Assembly (NCBI RefSeq): GCF_000282035.1
Contig: NZ_AKKA01000075.1
Coordinates: forward strand, 60,398-124,397
Origin: Rhizobium sp. CF122
Lineage (GTDB): Bacteria; Pseudomonadota; Alphaproteobacteria; Rhizobiales; Rhizobiaceae
Direction: 5' to 3'
Length of the DNA: 64,000 nt
In this document: positions 1-7,988 of the stretch, one piece after another
Numbering within the stretch: position 1 is the stretch's first letter
Layout of the letters: each line of letters begins with the position of its first letter
Translations under genes and position numbers: made by a program
Notes under the pieces: model-generated
What the model saw: only the letters and a program-made list of their open reading frames with translations
Told to the model about the DNA's origin: nothing
Databases searched by the model: none

Positions 1-1
1 T

Positions 2-460
2 ATGCCGACAGAGCAGGGCGTCTGGCCTGCCTTCTGGCTGCTTCCGGAGGACGGATCCTGGCCGCCAGAACTCGATGTCGTCGAGATGCGCGGGCAGGAC
101 CCGAACACCGTCAATGTCACGGTACACAGCGACCACAGCGGTGCGCATACGATGACGTCCTTTCCTGTCAAAGTGGCAAGCACTCAAGGCTTCCACAACT
201 ATGGCGTCCTCTGGGACGAGGATCACATCACCTGGTACTTCGACGATGTCGCCGTTGCGCAGACGGACACGCCCGAGGACATGCACGATCCCATGTACAT
301 GCTGGTCAATCTTGCTGTCGGCGGCCCCGCGGGAACGCCATCGAACGGTCTGGCAAATGGTTCGGAAATGCACATCGACTATATCAGGGCGTATGCTCTT
401 GCGGATAGTCCAGTGCACGCAGCCACGGAAGCCAGTGCAGGCAACGATTGGCACATTTGA
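2..460 (+). CDS. GH16 beta-glucanase/glycanase, C-terminal part (truncated by window start)
   Basis: Only the last 152 residues are in the window, so the true start lies upstream. The family hydrolyses beta-1,3/1,4-linked polysaccharides; rhizobial members (ExoK, ExsH) trim exopolysaccharide. Residues 23-28 read ELDVVE, the GH16 catalytic ExDxxE motif, with the nucleophile and acid/base glutamates intact. The following stretch (FHNYGVLWDEDHITWYFDD, then NLAVGG) is the usual beta-jelly-roll end of the family. Nothing in the short tail after IDYIRAY indicates a secretion domain. It runs convergent with the regulator that follows. The substrate is not determined. Confidence 0.88.
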   Translation: MPTEQGVWPAFWLLPEDGSWPPELDVVEMRGQDPNTVNVTVHSDHSGAHTMTSFPVKVASTQGFHNYGVLWDEDHITWYFDDVAVAQTDTPEDMHDPMYMLVNLAVGGPAGTPSNGLANGSEMHIDYIRAYALADSPVHAATEASAGNDWHI

Positions 461-529
461 TGGATGCAGACCGTATCGTAGGGTCATGATGACGCCAGTC
501 GACCCGGACCGATTGAACGCCGTTATCCG

Positions 530-1309
530 TTAGGTCGCCTCGACAACGCTTTGATATCGCGTTCGCCGATCCCGCAGGCGTTCGCGATATCGTTCCTGGC
601 TTGCCGAGAGATGAGCGCGCATGGCATCGCGCGCACCAGCAGCATCGCCTGCAGAAATTGCGTTCAGTATTGCAAGATGCTCTCTCTGCAATCCGGCCTG
701 ATAGTTATACGAGAGCACATCTTCGGTGGCATAGGGCGAATTGACGTCGCACGGGATGGTACGCTCGCCGAGCGCGTCGAGAACTTCGACATAGAAAGGA
801 TTGTTGGTTGCCTCGGCAATGGAACGGTGGAAGGCGAAGTCAGCCTGGCCCGTCGGCTTGCCAAGTTGCAGGAGGCGATCGAATTCGAAAAAGCTCTCCT
901 GGATCTGCGCTTCCTGCGACGCATTTCTGCGGGTTGCGGCCAGCGCCGCACTTTCGGCCTCGAGCGCGATGCGAACTTCAAGCACGTTCAGAGCGTGCGA
1001 TATATTGCTTGATCTATCCTGCCTCAAGATCGGGCCGGACGACTGATGGCCGATCACGAAGATGCCGGCGCCCTGCCTCGTTTCCAGCAATCCATCGGCG
1101 ACGAGGGCGGCGATTGCTTCGCGAATGACGGTTCTGCTGACATCGAAAGTTCCGGCGAGCTGGGTCTCTGTCGGCAACTTCTGGCCAAGGGAGACCTGGC
1201 CCGAAAGGAAATCCTGGCGAAGAGAACCGGCAATCCGTTCGGAGAGCTTCTGCCGTCGGGATGAATTGAGATCGACCGGAGGGGGCGCGGTGTTCAAGGG
1301 CGTCATCAT
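530..1309 (-). CDS. GntR/FadR-family (FCD) regulator, probably of uronate catabolism
   Basis: About 259 residues from the chosen ATG. An N-terminal winged HTH (LPTETQLAGTFDVSRTVIRE, about residues 45-64, followed by a wing ending GAGIFV) precedes an FCD ligand-binding domain with the DFAFHRSIAEA segment that carries metal-binding residues. An in-frame ATG at 1375 would place the start inside a putative operator (1366-1378), so I prefer the start at 1309. The gene is divergent from kduI-kdgF-kduD, so the likely role is ligand-responsive repression of that operon and of itself. This is inferred from position; the ligand is presumably a uronate intermediate. Confidence 0.85.
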   Translation of the reverse strand: MMTPLNTAPPPVDLNSSRRQKLSERIAGSLRQDFLSGQVSLGQKLPTETQLAGTFDVSRTVIREAIAALVADGLLETRQGAGIFVIGHQSSGPILRQDRSSNISHALNVLEVRIALEAESAALAATRRNASQEAQIQESFFEFDRLLQLGKPTGQADFAFHRSIAEATNNPFYVEVLDALGERTIPCDVNSPYATEDVLSYNYQAGLQREHLAILNAISAGDAAGARDAMRAHLSASQERYRERLRDRRTRYQSVVEAT

Positions 1310-1365
1310 GTCCGTGAAAGATGCTTGAGCATATCGCGAGCGGCTCATTGAGACAACTATGCCGG

Positions 1366-1378
1366 AAGTCATCATACA
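1366..1378 (-). promoter_or_regulatory. Putative operator copy A (inverted copy of site at 1512-1524)
   Basis: On the minus strand this reads TGTATGATGACTT, identical over 13 bases to the site at 1512-1524 and in opposite orientation. The two flank the divergent promoter region between the GntR regulator and kduI. A repeated word in such a place is what a shared operator of a divergent regulator would look like. Binding is inferred only. Confidence 0.5.
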
Positions 1379-1511
1379 AAAATTGCAGCAACAAGAATTT
1401 TGTCCGGCTAAGAATCAAATTTAATAAGGAAAAATAATAATTTAATGCGGTATTTCTTGCGTCGATTGCTGATGCAATTGAAGGGTGTGTGTTGCCACAC
1501 TGTGATCAATA

Positions 1512-1524
1512 TGTATGATGACTT
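1512..1524 (+). promoter_or_regulatory. Putative operator copy B upstream of kduI
   Basis: TGTATGATGACTT, the second copy of the 13-base word found inverted at 1366-1378. It ends 23 bases before the kduI start. Just upstream is a small palindrome, GTGTG-N4-CACAC (1487-1500). Together these make the 1376-1547 intergenic region the likely control region of both transcripts. Confidence 0.5.
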
Positions 1525-1547
1525 GAAATAAGAGGTTCTGGGAGGGT

Positions 1548-2393
1548 ATGATGGGCCACACCGATTTTACCAACCGCTTCGCGATCGACCCGAAGACGGC
1601 GGCAAGGTTCAACACGGCCGAGCTGCGCGAGAATTTCCTCTTGCCGCCGCTCTTCGCGCCCGGGCGCATTCAGCTGCACTACACCAACTACGACCGCATG
1701 ATCGTCGGCGGCGCGATGCCGACGTCTGCCCCGCTGGCACTGGAAACGATCAAGCCTGCCGGGACCGAGACGCTTCTTGCCCGGCGTGAGCTGATCGCGG
1801 TCAACATTGGCGGTGCGGGTATCGTTGTCGTCGACGGCGAGGAGTTTCAGGCCGGCGCCCGCGACATGGTCTATGCCGGGATGGGGAGTTTGGTAACGTT
1901 CCGTTCCGTTTCGGCCGAACAGCCGGCGAAGTTCTACCTTCTGAGTGCGCCGGCGCATGTCCGTCACGCCTCGAAACGCATCGGTATATCCGATGCCAAG
2001 CGTATCGACCTTGGCTCTCAGGCGACCAGCAATGAGCGCTCGATCTTCCAGTTCATCCATCCGCAGGGCGCCAGGACCTGCCAGCTCGTCGTCGGCATGA
2101 CGACGCTTGCGGCGGGCTCGGTGTGGAACACCATGCCCTGCCACGTGCATGACCGGCGCATGGAGGCCTATCTCTACTTCGATCTGCCGGAAAAGGCCCG
2201 CGTCCTGCATCTGATGGGCGAGCCTGAGGAGACACGCCATCTCATCGTCAAGAACGAGGAGGCCATTCTGTCGCCCGGCTGGTCGATCCATTCCGGGGCC
2301 GGCACATCGAGCTATGCGTTCATCTGGGCAATGGCCGGCGACAATGTCGACTACACCGATGTCGATCTCATCGCCATCGAAGATCTGAAGTGA
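1548..2393 (+). CDS. kduI: 5-dehydro-4-deoxy-D-glucuronate isomerase KduI
   Basis: Interconverts 5-keto-4-deoxyuronate and 2,5-diketo-3-deoxygluconate in pectin/uronate breakdown; cytosolic. The 281-residue length fits the family (about 278 in E. coli). The zinc-ligand motif is visible as MPCHVHDRRMEAY, with His about 199, His about 201 and Glu about 206, and a further His in SIHSG near residue 248. Two ATGs lie in tandem (1548 and 1551); the GGAGGG at 1541-1546 favours the second. It is the first gene of a three-gene operon, 9 bases before kdgF, and divergent from the GntR regulator. Confidence 0.95.
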   Translation: MMGHTDFTNRFAIDPKTAARFNTAELRENFLLPPLFAPGRIQLHYTNYDRMIVGGAMPTSAPLALETIKPAGTETLLARRELIAVNIGGAGIVVVDGEEFQAGARDMVYAGMGSLVTFRSVSAEQPAKFYLLSAPAHVRHASKRIGISDAKRIDLGSQATSNERSIFQFIHPQGARTCQLVVGMTTLAAGSVWNTMPCHVHDRRMEAYLYFDLPEKARVLHLMGEPEETRHLIVKNEEAILSPGWSIHSGAGTSSYAFIWAMAGDNVDYTDVDLIAIEDLK

Positions 2394-2402
2394 GGACGGA
2401 CG

Positions 2403-2741
2403 ATGACAGCGAGTGATCTTTTCGTATCGGCCGAGGGTGCCGAGTGGGTCAGCCCGGAGCCGGGCGTAAGCCGCCGCATCATGGCCTATCTGCCGGAGAT
2501 GATGATGGTGGAGGTTGCCTTCGAGAAGGATGCCATCGGCGCGCAGCACTCGCATCCGCATATCCAGGCAAGCTACGTGGCGCAAGGCAGTTTCGAGGTG
2601 ACGATCGATGGCCGCACCGAAACCCTCTATCAGGGTGGAAGCTTCATCGTGCCTCCCAACCTGGTGCATGGGGTCAAGGCGCTGGAAGAGGGTCGGCTGA
2701 TCGATACCTTCACGCCGCATCGCGCCGAATTCCTGACGTGA
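2403..2741 (+). CDS. kdgF: Small cupin, KdgF-like (unsaturated uronate linearisation)
   Basis: A 112-residue single-domain cupin with the metal-binding motif HSHPHIQASYVAQGSFEV in the first half and PPNLVHGVKALEEG in the second. KdgF proteins convert cyclic 4,5-unsaturated uronates from pectin or alginate to the linear keto form that KduI uses. The size, the cupin motif and the position between kduI and kduD support this assignment over a generic cupin. It ends 7 bases before kduD. Confidence 0.85.
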   Translation: MTASDLFVSAEGAEWVSPEPGVSRRIMAYLPEMMMVEVAFEKDAIGAQHSHPHIQASYVAQGSFEVTIDGRTETLYQGGSFIVPPNLVHGVKALEEGRLIDTFTPHRAEFLT

Positions 2742-2748
2742 GGCTGTC

Positions 2749-3501
2749 ATGACCATGTTCGACCTTTCCGGCCAGGTGGCGGTGGTCACCGGTGCCAATA
2801 CCGGCCTTGGCCAGGCGATCGCGGTCGCGCTGGCCACCGCCGGCGCTTCAATCGTTGCCGTCGGCCGCTCGGCGATGGACGAAACCGAAGCCGCGGTTCG
2901 CAAGACCGGCGCAGGCTTTCACGCCATCAAGGCCGATCTCGGTTTTATCGAGCCCGTCAAGGCAATCGTCGACGAAACGGTTGCGACCTTCGGCAAGCTC
3001 GACATCCTGGTCAACAATGCCGGAATCATCCGTCGGGCCGATGCCATCGACTTCACGGAAGCCGATTGGGATGCGGTCATGGACATCAACCTGAAGAGCG
3101 TCTTCTTCCTGTCGCAGGCTGCTGCCCGGCATATGCTGGAAAGAGGCAGCGGCAAGATCATCAACATCGCCTCGTTATTGTCCTTCCAGGGCGGCATCCG
3201 CATTCCCTCCTACACGGCCTCAAAGAGCGGACTTGCCGGATTGACCAGGTTGCTGGCCTGCGAATGGGCCGGCAAGGGCATCAACGTCAATGCCATTGCG
3301 CCGGGCTATTTCGTGACCAACAACACCACTGCCCTGCGCGAGGATGCGGACCGCAGCGCCGCCATCCTTGCCCGCATCCCGGCTGGCCACTGGGGCGACC
3401 CCGCACAACTCGGCGGCGCAGCGGTCTTCCTGGCATCACAGGCATCCGACTATGTCCACGGCATCGTCCTGCCCGTCGATGGCGGATGGCTGGCGCGGTA
3501 A
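2749..3501 (+). CDS. kduD: 2-dehydro-3-deoxy-D-gluconate 5-dehydrogenase KduD (SDR)
   Basis: Classical short-chain dehydrogenase of 250 residues: Rossmann motif GANTGLGQAI near the N-terminus, NNAG around residue 90, the catalytic Ser in NIASLLSF, and YTASK near residue 155. It should reduce 2,5-diketo-3-deoxygluconate to KDG, which then enters the Entner-Doudoroff route. No kdgK or kdgA is in this window. Last gene of the kduI-kdgF-kduD operon. The family is certain; the exact substrate rests on operon context. Confidence 0.9.
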   Translation: MTMFDLSGQVAVVTGANTGLGQAIAVALATAGASIVAVGRSAMDETEAAVRKTGAGFHAIKADLGFIEPVKAIVDETVATFGKLDILVNNAGIIRRADAIDFTEADWDAVMDINLKSVFFLSQAAARHMLERGSGKIINIASLLSFQGGIRIPSYTASKSGLAGLTRLLACEWAGKGINVNAIAPGYFVTNNTTALREDADRSAAILARIPAGHWGDPAQLGGAAVFLASQASDYVHGIVLPVDGGWLAR

Positions 3502-3796
3502 CGGTTCAGTGTCCGTTCCACCAACGAGGCAGCTCTCTTCAACCGCGTTACGAACCGCACTGCTGACGAGGATCGAGGTTTTCTAGTCACGGGTTCTGGC
3601 CTCCAGCCGCGAGCCGATATTTACCCGTGTCGCCGATGGCGGTATTGCCGACGGGTCTCGGCGCCGACACTGCCAGCAACGGCCAAGGACGTTTCGTAAT
3701 CGTTGCCCACAAAGGACGATTGCAATTGTTCAAGACCGTCGAGCAGGGTCTGTTGGCCGCTGTCACCTGCGCGCGTTGAAGGGGCGTCCACCCCCT

Positions 3797-4183
3797 TCAA
3801 TAGCTGGCGCCCCCGGTTCCGAAGACGTAAGCCAGAGATGCTTCCCTGGAGACGGTCAGCAGGTGCTGCATACCTGGACTTCTTCCTTCGCCCGCGACAT
3901 CAGCGCTGTGTTCTCCTCCTGGCCCTGAGGAGAAGGTGAGATCGTAAGTAGGAGAGAGTGTCCAGAAAGGGTGGTTCTTTGCGTGGTCGTCTTGGTTTCG
4001 AGCATACACGTTGAAGACCATGCGCTGAAATATTTGAAGGACTTCGGAACTGTCGCGGGTCATCATGAGCGTCAGCTTGTGGAGTTGTTCGTAGTTCAGC
4101 GACGCTTCCCGATGGCTGGCGTGCATCAAGTACGCGCATGCGTTCCCCCAGAAAGTACGATGGTTCGGGACGAACGGTGACAC
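3797..4183 (-). pseudogene. Remnant of a HipA-family kinase toxin (C-terminal part)
   Basis: The 128-residue frame resembles only the C-terminal lobe of HipA-type Ser/Thr kinases: VFNVYARNQDDHAKNH (the conserved N-x-DDH-x-KN catalytic stretch) followed by WTLSPTYDLTFS and a GEHS...GEGRSP segment. The usual 10 or so residues between AKNH and WTLSP are reduced to PF, and the N-terminal lobe and any HipB partner are missing. Upstream bases (to about 4300) give no in-frame continuation. It is therefore a decayed relic, not a working toxin. It lies next to a RES toxin locus. Confidence 0.65.
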
Positions 4184-4264
4184 TGCACGCGAAGCTCGCG
4201 CAGGCTCTCTCAGGCGCAGAAACTCCTGAGTGAAATGGGCGATGGTCGCAATGTTTGTGCCATT

Positions 4265-4651
4265 TCAACACCCCAGCAAGAACCTGAAGCACTTGATCGC
4301 CTCGGCGCTATTGTACGGTTTCTTCAGAAAACGGCACCGTTCGGGCAACGAGGACTGCCGCAAGCTCACGACGGCGGACGTAATGACAATGGCGAGTTCG
4401 GGCCATTGCCGGTGGATCCTCACGGCGAGATTTACACCATCTACGTTGCCCGGCATGTTTATCGCCGTGAAGACCAAGTCGATGTCGTTCCGGCGATCCA
4501 GGATGCGCAAAGCTTCCTCGCCGCCGGCGGCATCCACGGCCGCCAGACCGGCCATTTCGATCGCCCGCCGCATCGCTGCTCGCAGTTCGGCGCTGGCCTC
4601 GACAACCAGAACCGTGGGGAGCGTTTTCGACTGGAGAGCTACTTGGGACAT
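4265..4651 (-). CDS. Stand-alone receiver-domain protein lacking the phospho-acceptor Asp
   Basis: 128 residues forming one CheY-like receiver: LPTVLVVEASAE at the start, FTAINMPGNVDG at the beta-3 end, ITSA, and FLKKPYN. In normal receivers the beta-3 motif is TDxxMPG with the Asp phosphorylated; here it is Ala63. The acidic pair at the N-terminus (usually ED or DD) is Glu18-Ala19. The Thr91/Ser92 and Lys111 positions are kept. The fold is probably intact but ordinary Asp phosphorylation is not expected. No kinase is adjacent. It could be a pseudo-receiver with a binding role or an early pseudogene. Confidence 0.75.
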   Translation of the reverse strand: MSQVALQSKTLPTVLVVEASAELRAAMRRAIEMAGLAAVDAAGGEEALRILDRRNDIDLVFTAINMPGNVDGVNLAVRIHRQWPELAIVITSAVVSLRQSSLPERCRFLKKPYNSAEAIKCFRFLLGC

Positions 4652-4897
4652 GGTCGATATCCTTGCTCAGATAACGAACTAAAGCACGAATGTTGCGATG
4701 CAGCAATACGTATGCGCAAGGATTTGCGCCGCCTGAATGGTATAAAATAAAATCTGAAGACCCGAGTCTGGTTCCTTTCGCATTGCGGCGTGTAATGCCA
4801 TCCGCAGGAGAACGGCTGCGCCGTTTTCGACCGCGTGCGGCAACTTTGCCACGACCCACGGGCTCCATCCTGGCCGGCCACTTGATATCGACGCGGC

Positions 4898-4928
4898 GTG
4901 ACATAAGTGATATAGAGGATTTATCACT
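4898..4928 (+). promoter_or_regulatory. Promoter with overlapping palindrome upstream of the RES toxin-antitoxin operon
   Basis: A possible -35 GTGACA (4898-4903) is 17 bases from a possible -10 TTATCA (4921-4926). An inverted repeat AGTGATA-N9-TATCACT (4906-4928) covers the spacer and the -10. Toxin-antitoxin operons are commonly repressed by the antitoxin at such a site. The elements were identified by eye. Confidence 0.45.
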
Positions 4929-4946
4929 AAACTCATGAGGCTCCCA

Positions 4947-5723
4947 ATGCAGCCACTGTTCGACCATGCCATACTGATAGATGACCTGGCTTCACCGGCG
5001 ATCGCCAGCAAGGATACAAGCGCTGTCCAGGCGAAACTATCGGCTGCGATTTTTGAGGCCCTCGGTTCTTTGCGGAAAGGCGAGACTTTGAGGGTCGGAG
5101 GAACTGAGCAAGAGCTACAGCGGTTCGCCAATGCGGTGGCCGAAATCGCATTCGGCGACTCCGTCATTCTGCGTCTCCACCGGAATTTATCCGGGGCCGA
5201 CAAGGAGTCGGTAAAAACTTTCGCTGACGCACTGGTCCGGGTAAGCGGGTCGGTCGAAGAGAATCGACTGGAAGCAGCAATAGGCAAACTAGCGGAAGTG
5301 CTTTTGCCGGACGAACTCGAAGATGCGCGCGGCGTGCTTGCGGCAGACAATCTTGCGTTACGTGATCGCTTTGTCCAGGAGTTGCCTCAACTAAATAGTA
5401 TCGATGTTGGAAAGCAGTCTGGATCCAGCGCAAAGAACAGTTACGCAACAGCAGCGCGCTGGAAGAAGAATGGCGAAATCATTTCCGTTCAGCATCGAGG
5501 CTCTGAGTTTTTCCCGGCGTTTCAGTTCCAGGACGGCCGACCGCACCCAACCATAAAGCAGGTTCTGGCGGCGCTTCCTCAATCCATGACAGCCTGGCAG
5601 AAGGCGTTGTGGTTGGTGTCTTCGAACGGCTGGCTGGAAGATGCCGCACCTATCGATCTCCTCGACAATGCCGACGCCCTGGTGGCTGCGGCGAAGAAGG
5701 AACATGAGGAGGTTATTGGGTGA
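4947..5723 (+). CDS. Antitoxin partner of a RES-domain toxin (258 aa, larger than usual)
   Basis: The C-terminal 100 residues carry the pattern of the toxin-binding domain found in RES antitoxins (Xre/MbcA/ParS-like): ATAARWKKNGEIISVQHRG, FFPAFQF-DGRPHP, IKQVLAALP, then a Trp-rich helix and a LLDNADALVAAA end. The N-terminal 150 residues are Leu/Ala/Glu-rich helices without a clear HTH, unlike the short Xre-type antitoxins. I place the start at the ATG at 4947, preceded by GAGG at 4937-4940, rather than at 4935. The stop overlaps the next start as GTGA. It is expected to neutralise the toxin and repress the operon. Confidence 0.7.
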   Translation: MQPLFDHAILIDDLASPAIASKDTSAVQAKLSAAIFEALGSLRKGETLRVGGTEQELQRFANAVAEIAFGDSVILRLHRNLSGADKESVKTFADALVRVSGSVEENRLEAAIGKLAEVLLPDELEDARGVLAADNLALRDRFVQELPQLNSIDVGKQSGSSAKNSYATAARWKKNGEIISVQHRGSEFFPAFQFQDGRPHPTIKQVLAALPQSMTAWQKALWLVSSNGWLEDAAPIDLLDNADALVAAAKKEHEEVIG

Positions 5724-6361
5724 GGGGGAACAGTGTTCCTCCTCCACCGGCTGCATTCGCGATCGTCAATGTCGCGACGATCAGCGCTGGATCGGTACTT
5801 CATCGGACACACGCATCTGCGTTTCGTCCGGGTCAGTTCAATCCGTGCCTCGGGCAACCGACAAGATTTGCGCCGTTCGCAGACGTGACTGGCACATGTG
5901 TTCCATCGCTTTATGCGGCGACCAGCCGGGAGGCTGCCGCGTTCGAGAGCATATTTCATGATATTGCTCCTACCGCGCGATTTAAAACCACTCGCTTAAG
6001 CACGGTCAAATCGCGGAGCGTCAGCAGAATCGTTCCAAATAAAGACCTCCCTGTCGTCAATCTTTATTCCCCGGACCTCAAAGCCTGGGGTATCGCCCGC
6101 ACGAATTTGATAGAGACACCAAAGTCGACCTATCTGAAAACAGTCTTGTGGGCGCAGGCGCTTCACAGAGCGTATCCGGATATCAAAGGCATGATCTGGA
6201 CGTCGCGCCAATGCGATCCGGAGAGCTGCCTGGTCTTTTTTGGAGATCGTGTCCGAGAGAGCGACTTTGATGTCTTGGATTGTATCGATGTTGCTACAAA
6301 TCCCAACCTTCTTCTGGAGCTGAGAGGCTGGGGTAAGCGCGCAGGAATTACGATTATCTGA
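5720..6361 (+). CDS. RES-domain toxin (probable NAD+-degrading)
   Basis: A 213-residue protein translated from GTG, which overlaps the antitoxin stop (GTGA, 5720-5723); AGGAGG at about 5707-5712 is a strong ribosome-binding site. It shows the RES pattern HRTHASAFRPGQFNP, then SLYAATSREAAAFES and DLKAWGIARTNLIETP, and near the end CLVFFGDRV. RES toxins such as MbcT deplete NAD+. The order antitoxin then toxin with coupled translation fits a type II module. The family call is firm; NADase activity is taken from the family. Confidence 0.82.
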   Translation: MRGNSVPPPPAAFAIVNVATISAGSVLHRTHASAFRPGQFNPCLGQPTRFAPFADVTGTCVPSLYAATSREAAAFESIFHDIAPTARFKTTRLSTVKSRSVSRIVPNKDLPVVNLYSPDLKAWGIARTNLIETPKSTYLKTVLWAQALHRAYPDIKGMIWTSRQCDPESCLVFFGDRVRESDFDVLDCIDVATNPNLLLELRGWGKRAGITII

Positions 6362-6472
6362 CGGTCGTCTCTCAGCTGGCGGCCTTCAACCTTTTTCCGA
6401 AAGGCTGCGAGTCCCGACAGAAGCGGAACTCTTTTATCCATCGGTCGACGTGATACGTGCAGCCGCCGGGTA

Positions 6473-7426
6473 TCAGGCCTTGCCCTTGCGGACAACGTCG
6501 GCAATCGTCACCTTCTTGGGAATAAGCTTGAGTTTGAAAAAGGTGTCGGCGATGTCTTGCTGCTGCGCGACAACAGAGTCATCAAGGTTCTTGACCCCGT
6601 AGGATTGACGCTCGAGCGCCTTGACGAGGACAGGTTCAGGGATGCCAACCGATGGTGATAGCTCTGCAGCCGCAGCCGTCGTGTCGGACTTGGTCCATTC
6701 GTCAATCTCAGAAATGGCGTCTATCAAGACATCGATCGCCTGGGCGTGGCCGTCGACCAGCGTCCTGGTGCCGAGATAGAACTGGTGATTGGGAACGATA
6801 CCCTCGCCGTTTCTGAGCTCTCGCGCTTCGATCGCCACTTCCGCAGCTGCCTGGAAGGGATCCCAGATGACCCATGCGTCCACCGCGCCCTTTTCGAAGG
6901 CTGCTCGACCGTCGGCCGGGGCGAGGAAGGATGACGTCACATCCTCATAGGACAAGCCAGCTTCTTCGAGCGCCTTGACGAGCAGGTAATGCACGTTCGA
7001 GCCCTTGTTGAAGGCGACCTTCTTGCCCTTCAGGTCCGCAACAGACTTTATGGGGCTATCCTTCGGGACAAGTATGGCCTCGCCGCGCGGGGCGGGCGGC
7101 TCGTGTGCGATGTAGACAAGCGGAGCGTTCGCGGCCTGGGCGAAGATCGGCGGCGTTTCGCCTGTCGATCCGAAATCGACAGCACCAGCATTCAGAGCCT
7201 CGAGGAGCTGGGGACCGCCCGGAAACTCGGTCCATTCAACCTTGTAGTCGATGGATTCAAGTTTCTTCTCCAGCGTCCCTTTGCCCTTGAGAAGCACCAG
7301 AGTCCCATATTTCTGGTAGCCGATACGTACGACCTTGTCAGCAGCGCCAGCCAGTCGAACATGCGTCAAAGGTGTCGCGATGGCACCTGCCACCACCGCA
7401 GTGAAAGCTCGTCTTGTGATTTTCAT
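6473..7426 (-). CDS. ssuA: Aliphatic sulfonate ABC transporter substrate-binding protein (SsuA-like), orphan
   Basis: About 317 residues with an N-terminal export signal (KITRRAFTAVVAGA, Tat-like twin Arg) and an SsuA/TauA-type periplasmic fold: VRIGYQKYGTLVLLKGKGTLE, EFPGGPQLLEALNAGAVDFG, and AFNKGSNVHYLLVKAL. It would bind alkanesulfonates in the periplasm. No permease or ATPase gene is adjacent on either side, so it must work with a transporter elsewhere or is a leftover. The start at 7426 is the ATG giving the MKITRR signal. Confidence 0.88.
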   Translation of the reverse strand: MKITRRAFTAVVAGAIATPLTHVRLAGAADKVVRIGYQKYGTLVLLKGKGTLEKKLESIDYKVEWTEFPGGPQLLEALNAGAVDFGSTGETPPIFAQAANAPLVYIAHEPPAPRGEAILVPKDSPIKSVADLKGKKVAFNKGSNVHYLLVKALEEAGLSYEDVTSSFLAPADGRAAFEKGAVDAWVIWDPFQAAAEVAIEARELRNGEGIVPNHQFYLGTRTLVDGHAQAIDVLIDAISEIDEWTKSDTTAAAAELSPSVGIPEPVLVKALERQSYGVKNLDDSVVAQQQDIADTFFKLKLIPKKVTIADVVRKGKA

Positions 7427-7429
7427 CAT

Positions 7430-7988
7430 ACCCTCCGGAATAAGACGACGCCAAATTAAAGTGTCTCTACATTTTTACTAGAATATACGTACTCCCGCGT
7501 CCGCTTTTCCGGGATTCACTTTTTGTTCTGTCCCGACAGCGAGCAAAAAGAACTCGCCTCATGCTGATCCGGATTTTGACGCAGGGGCCGCTTGACCATG
7601 GTGTCAAAGTCCAGGCCGTCACCGGCACTGGAAACGCGCCTTGATCACAGCATCCAAGAAGCTTTGCTTCACGGCGGCCATCCGAAATTAGTCCGTTGGT
7701 TCTTTGCTACAGGCGCAGAATGAGCAAAAGCCCTGCCAGGCCGGAAGCTGATCGATCGGCGCGCGGTTCTCGAGCCGTTCGCTCCCCACCCGATGATCTG
7801 TGCGATACCAGTCCCGGCAATACATTCCTCCAGCATCTATTTGGGTTCTGTGAACCTCACGAGGCCGCTGGCCGACCGTCACGCGCTATCGCGCCAAAGG
7901 CGCCATTCGTGGCCTGCCGCCAGGACTGGATCGTCGCAGTCGGGCCCGACTTCAGCGTCTTCGCTACGGCACCTCGGGCCTCGCCTCC
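7430..7988. other. Intergenic region without a recognised gene; nested inverted repeat at 7519-7550
   Basis: I see no supported coding region here. It contains a nested inverted repeat: outer arms CTTTTTG (7519-7525) and CAAAAAG (7544-7550), inner arms CTGTC (7528-7532) and GACAG (7535-7539). The rest may be decayed sequence. Confidence 0.5.

Noticed and set aside
1506..2903. Long minus-strand open frame opposite kduI-kdgF-kduD
   Set aside because: It is antisense to three genes with clear motifs; the high-GC third-position bias creates it. The translation has no family signature.
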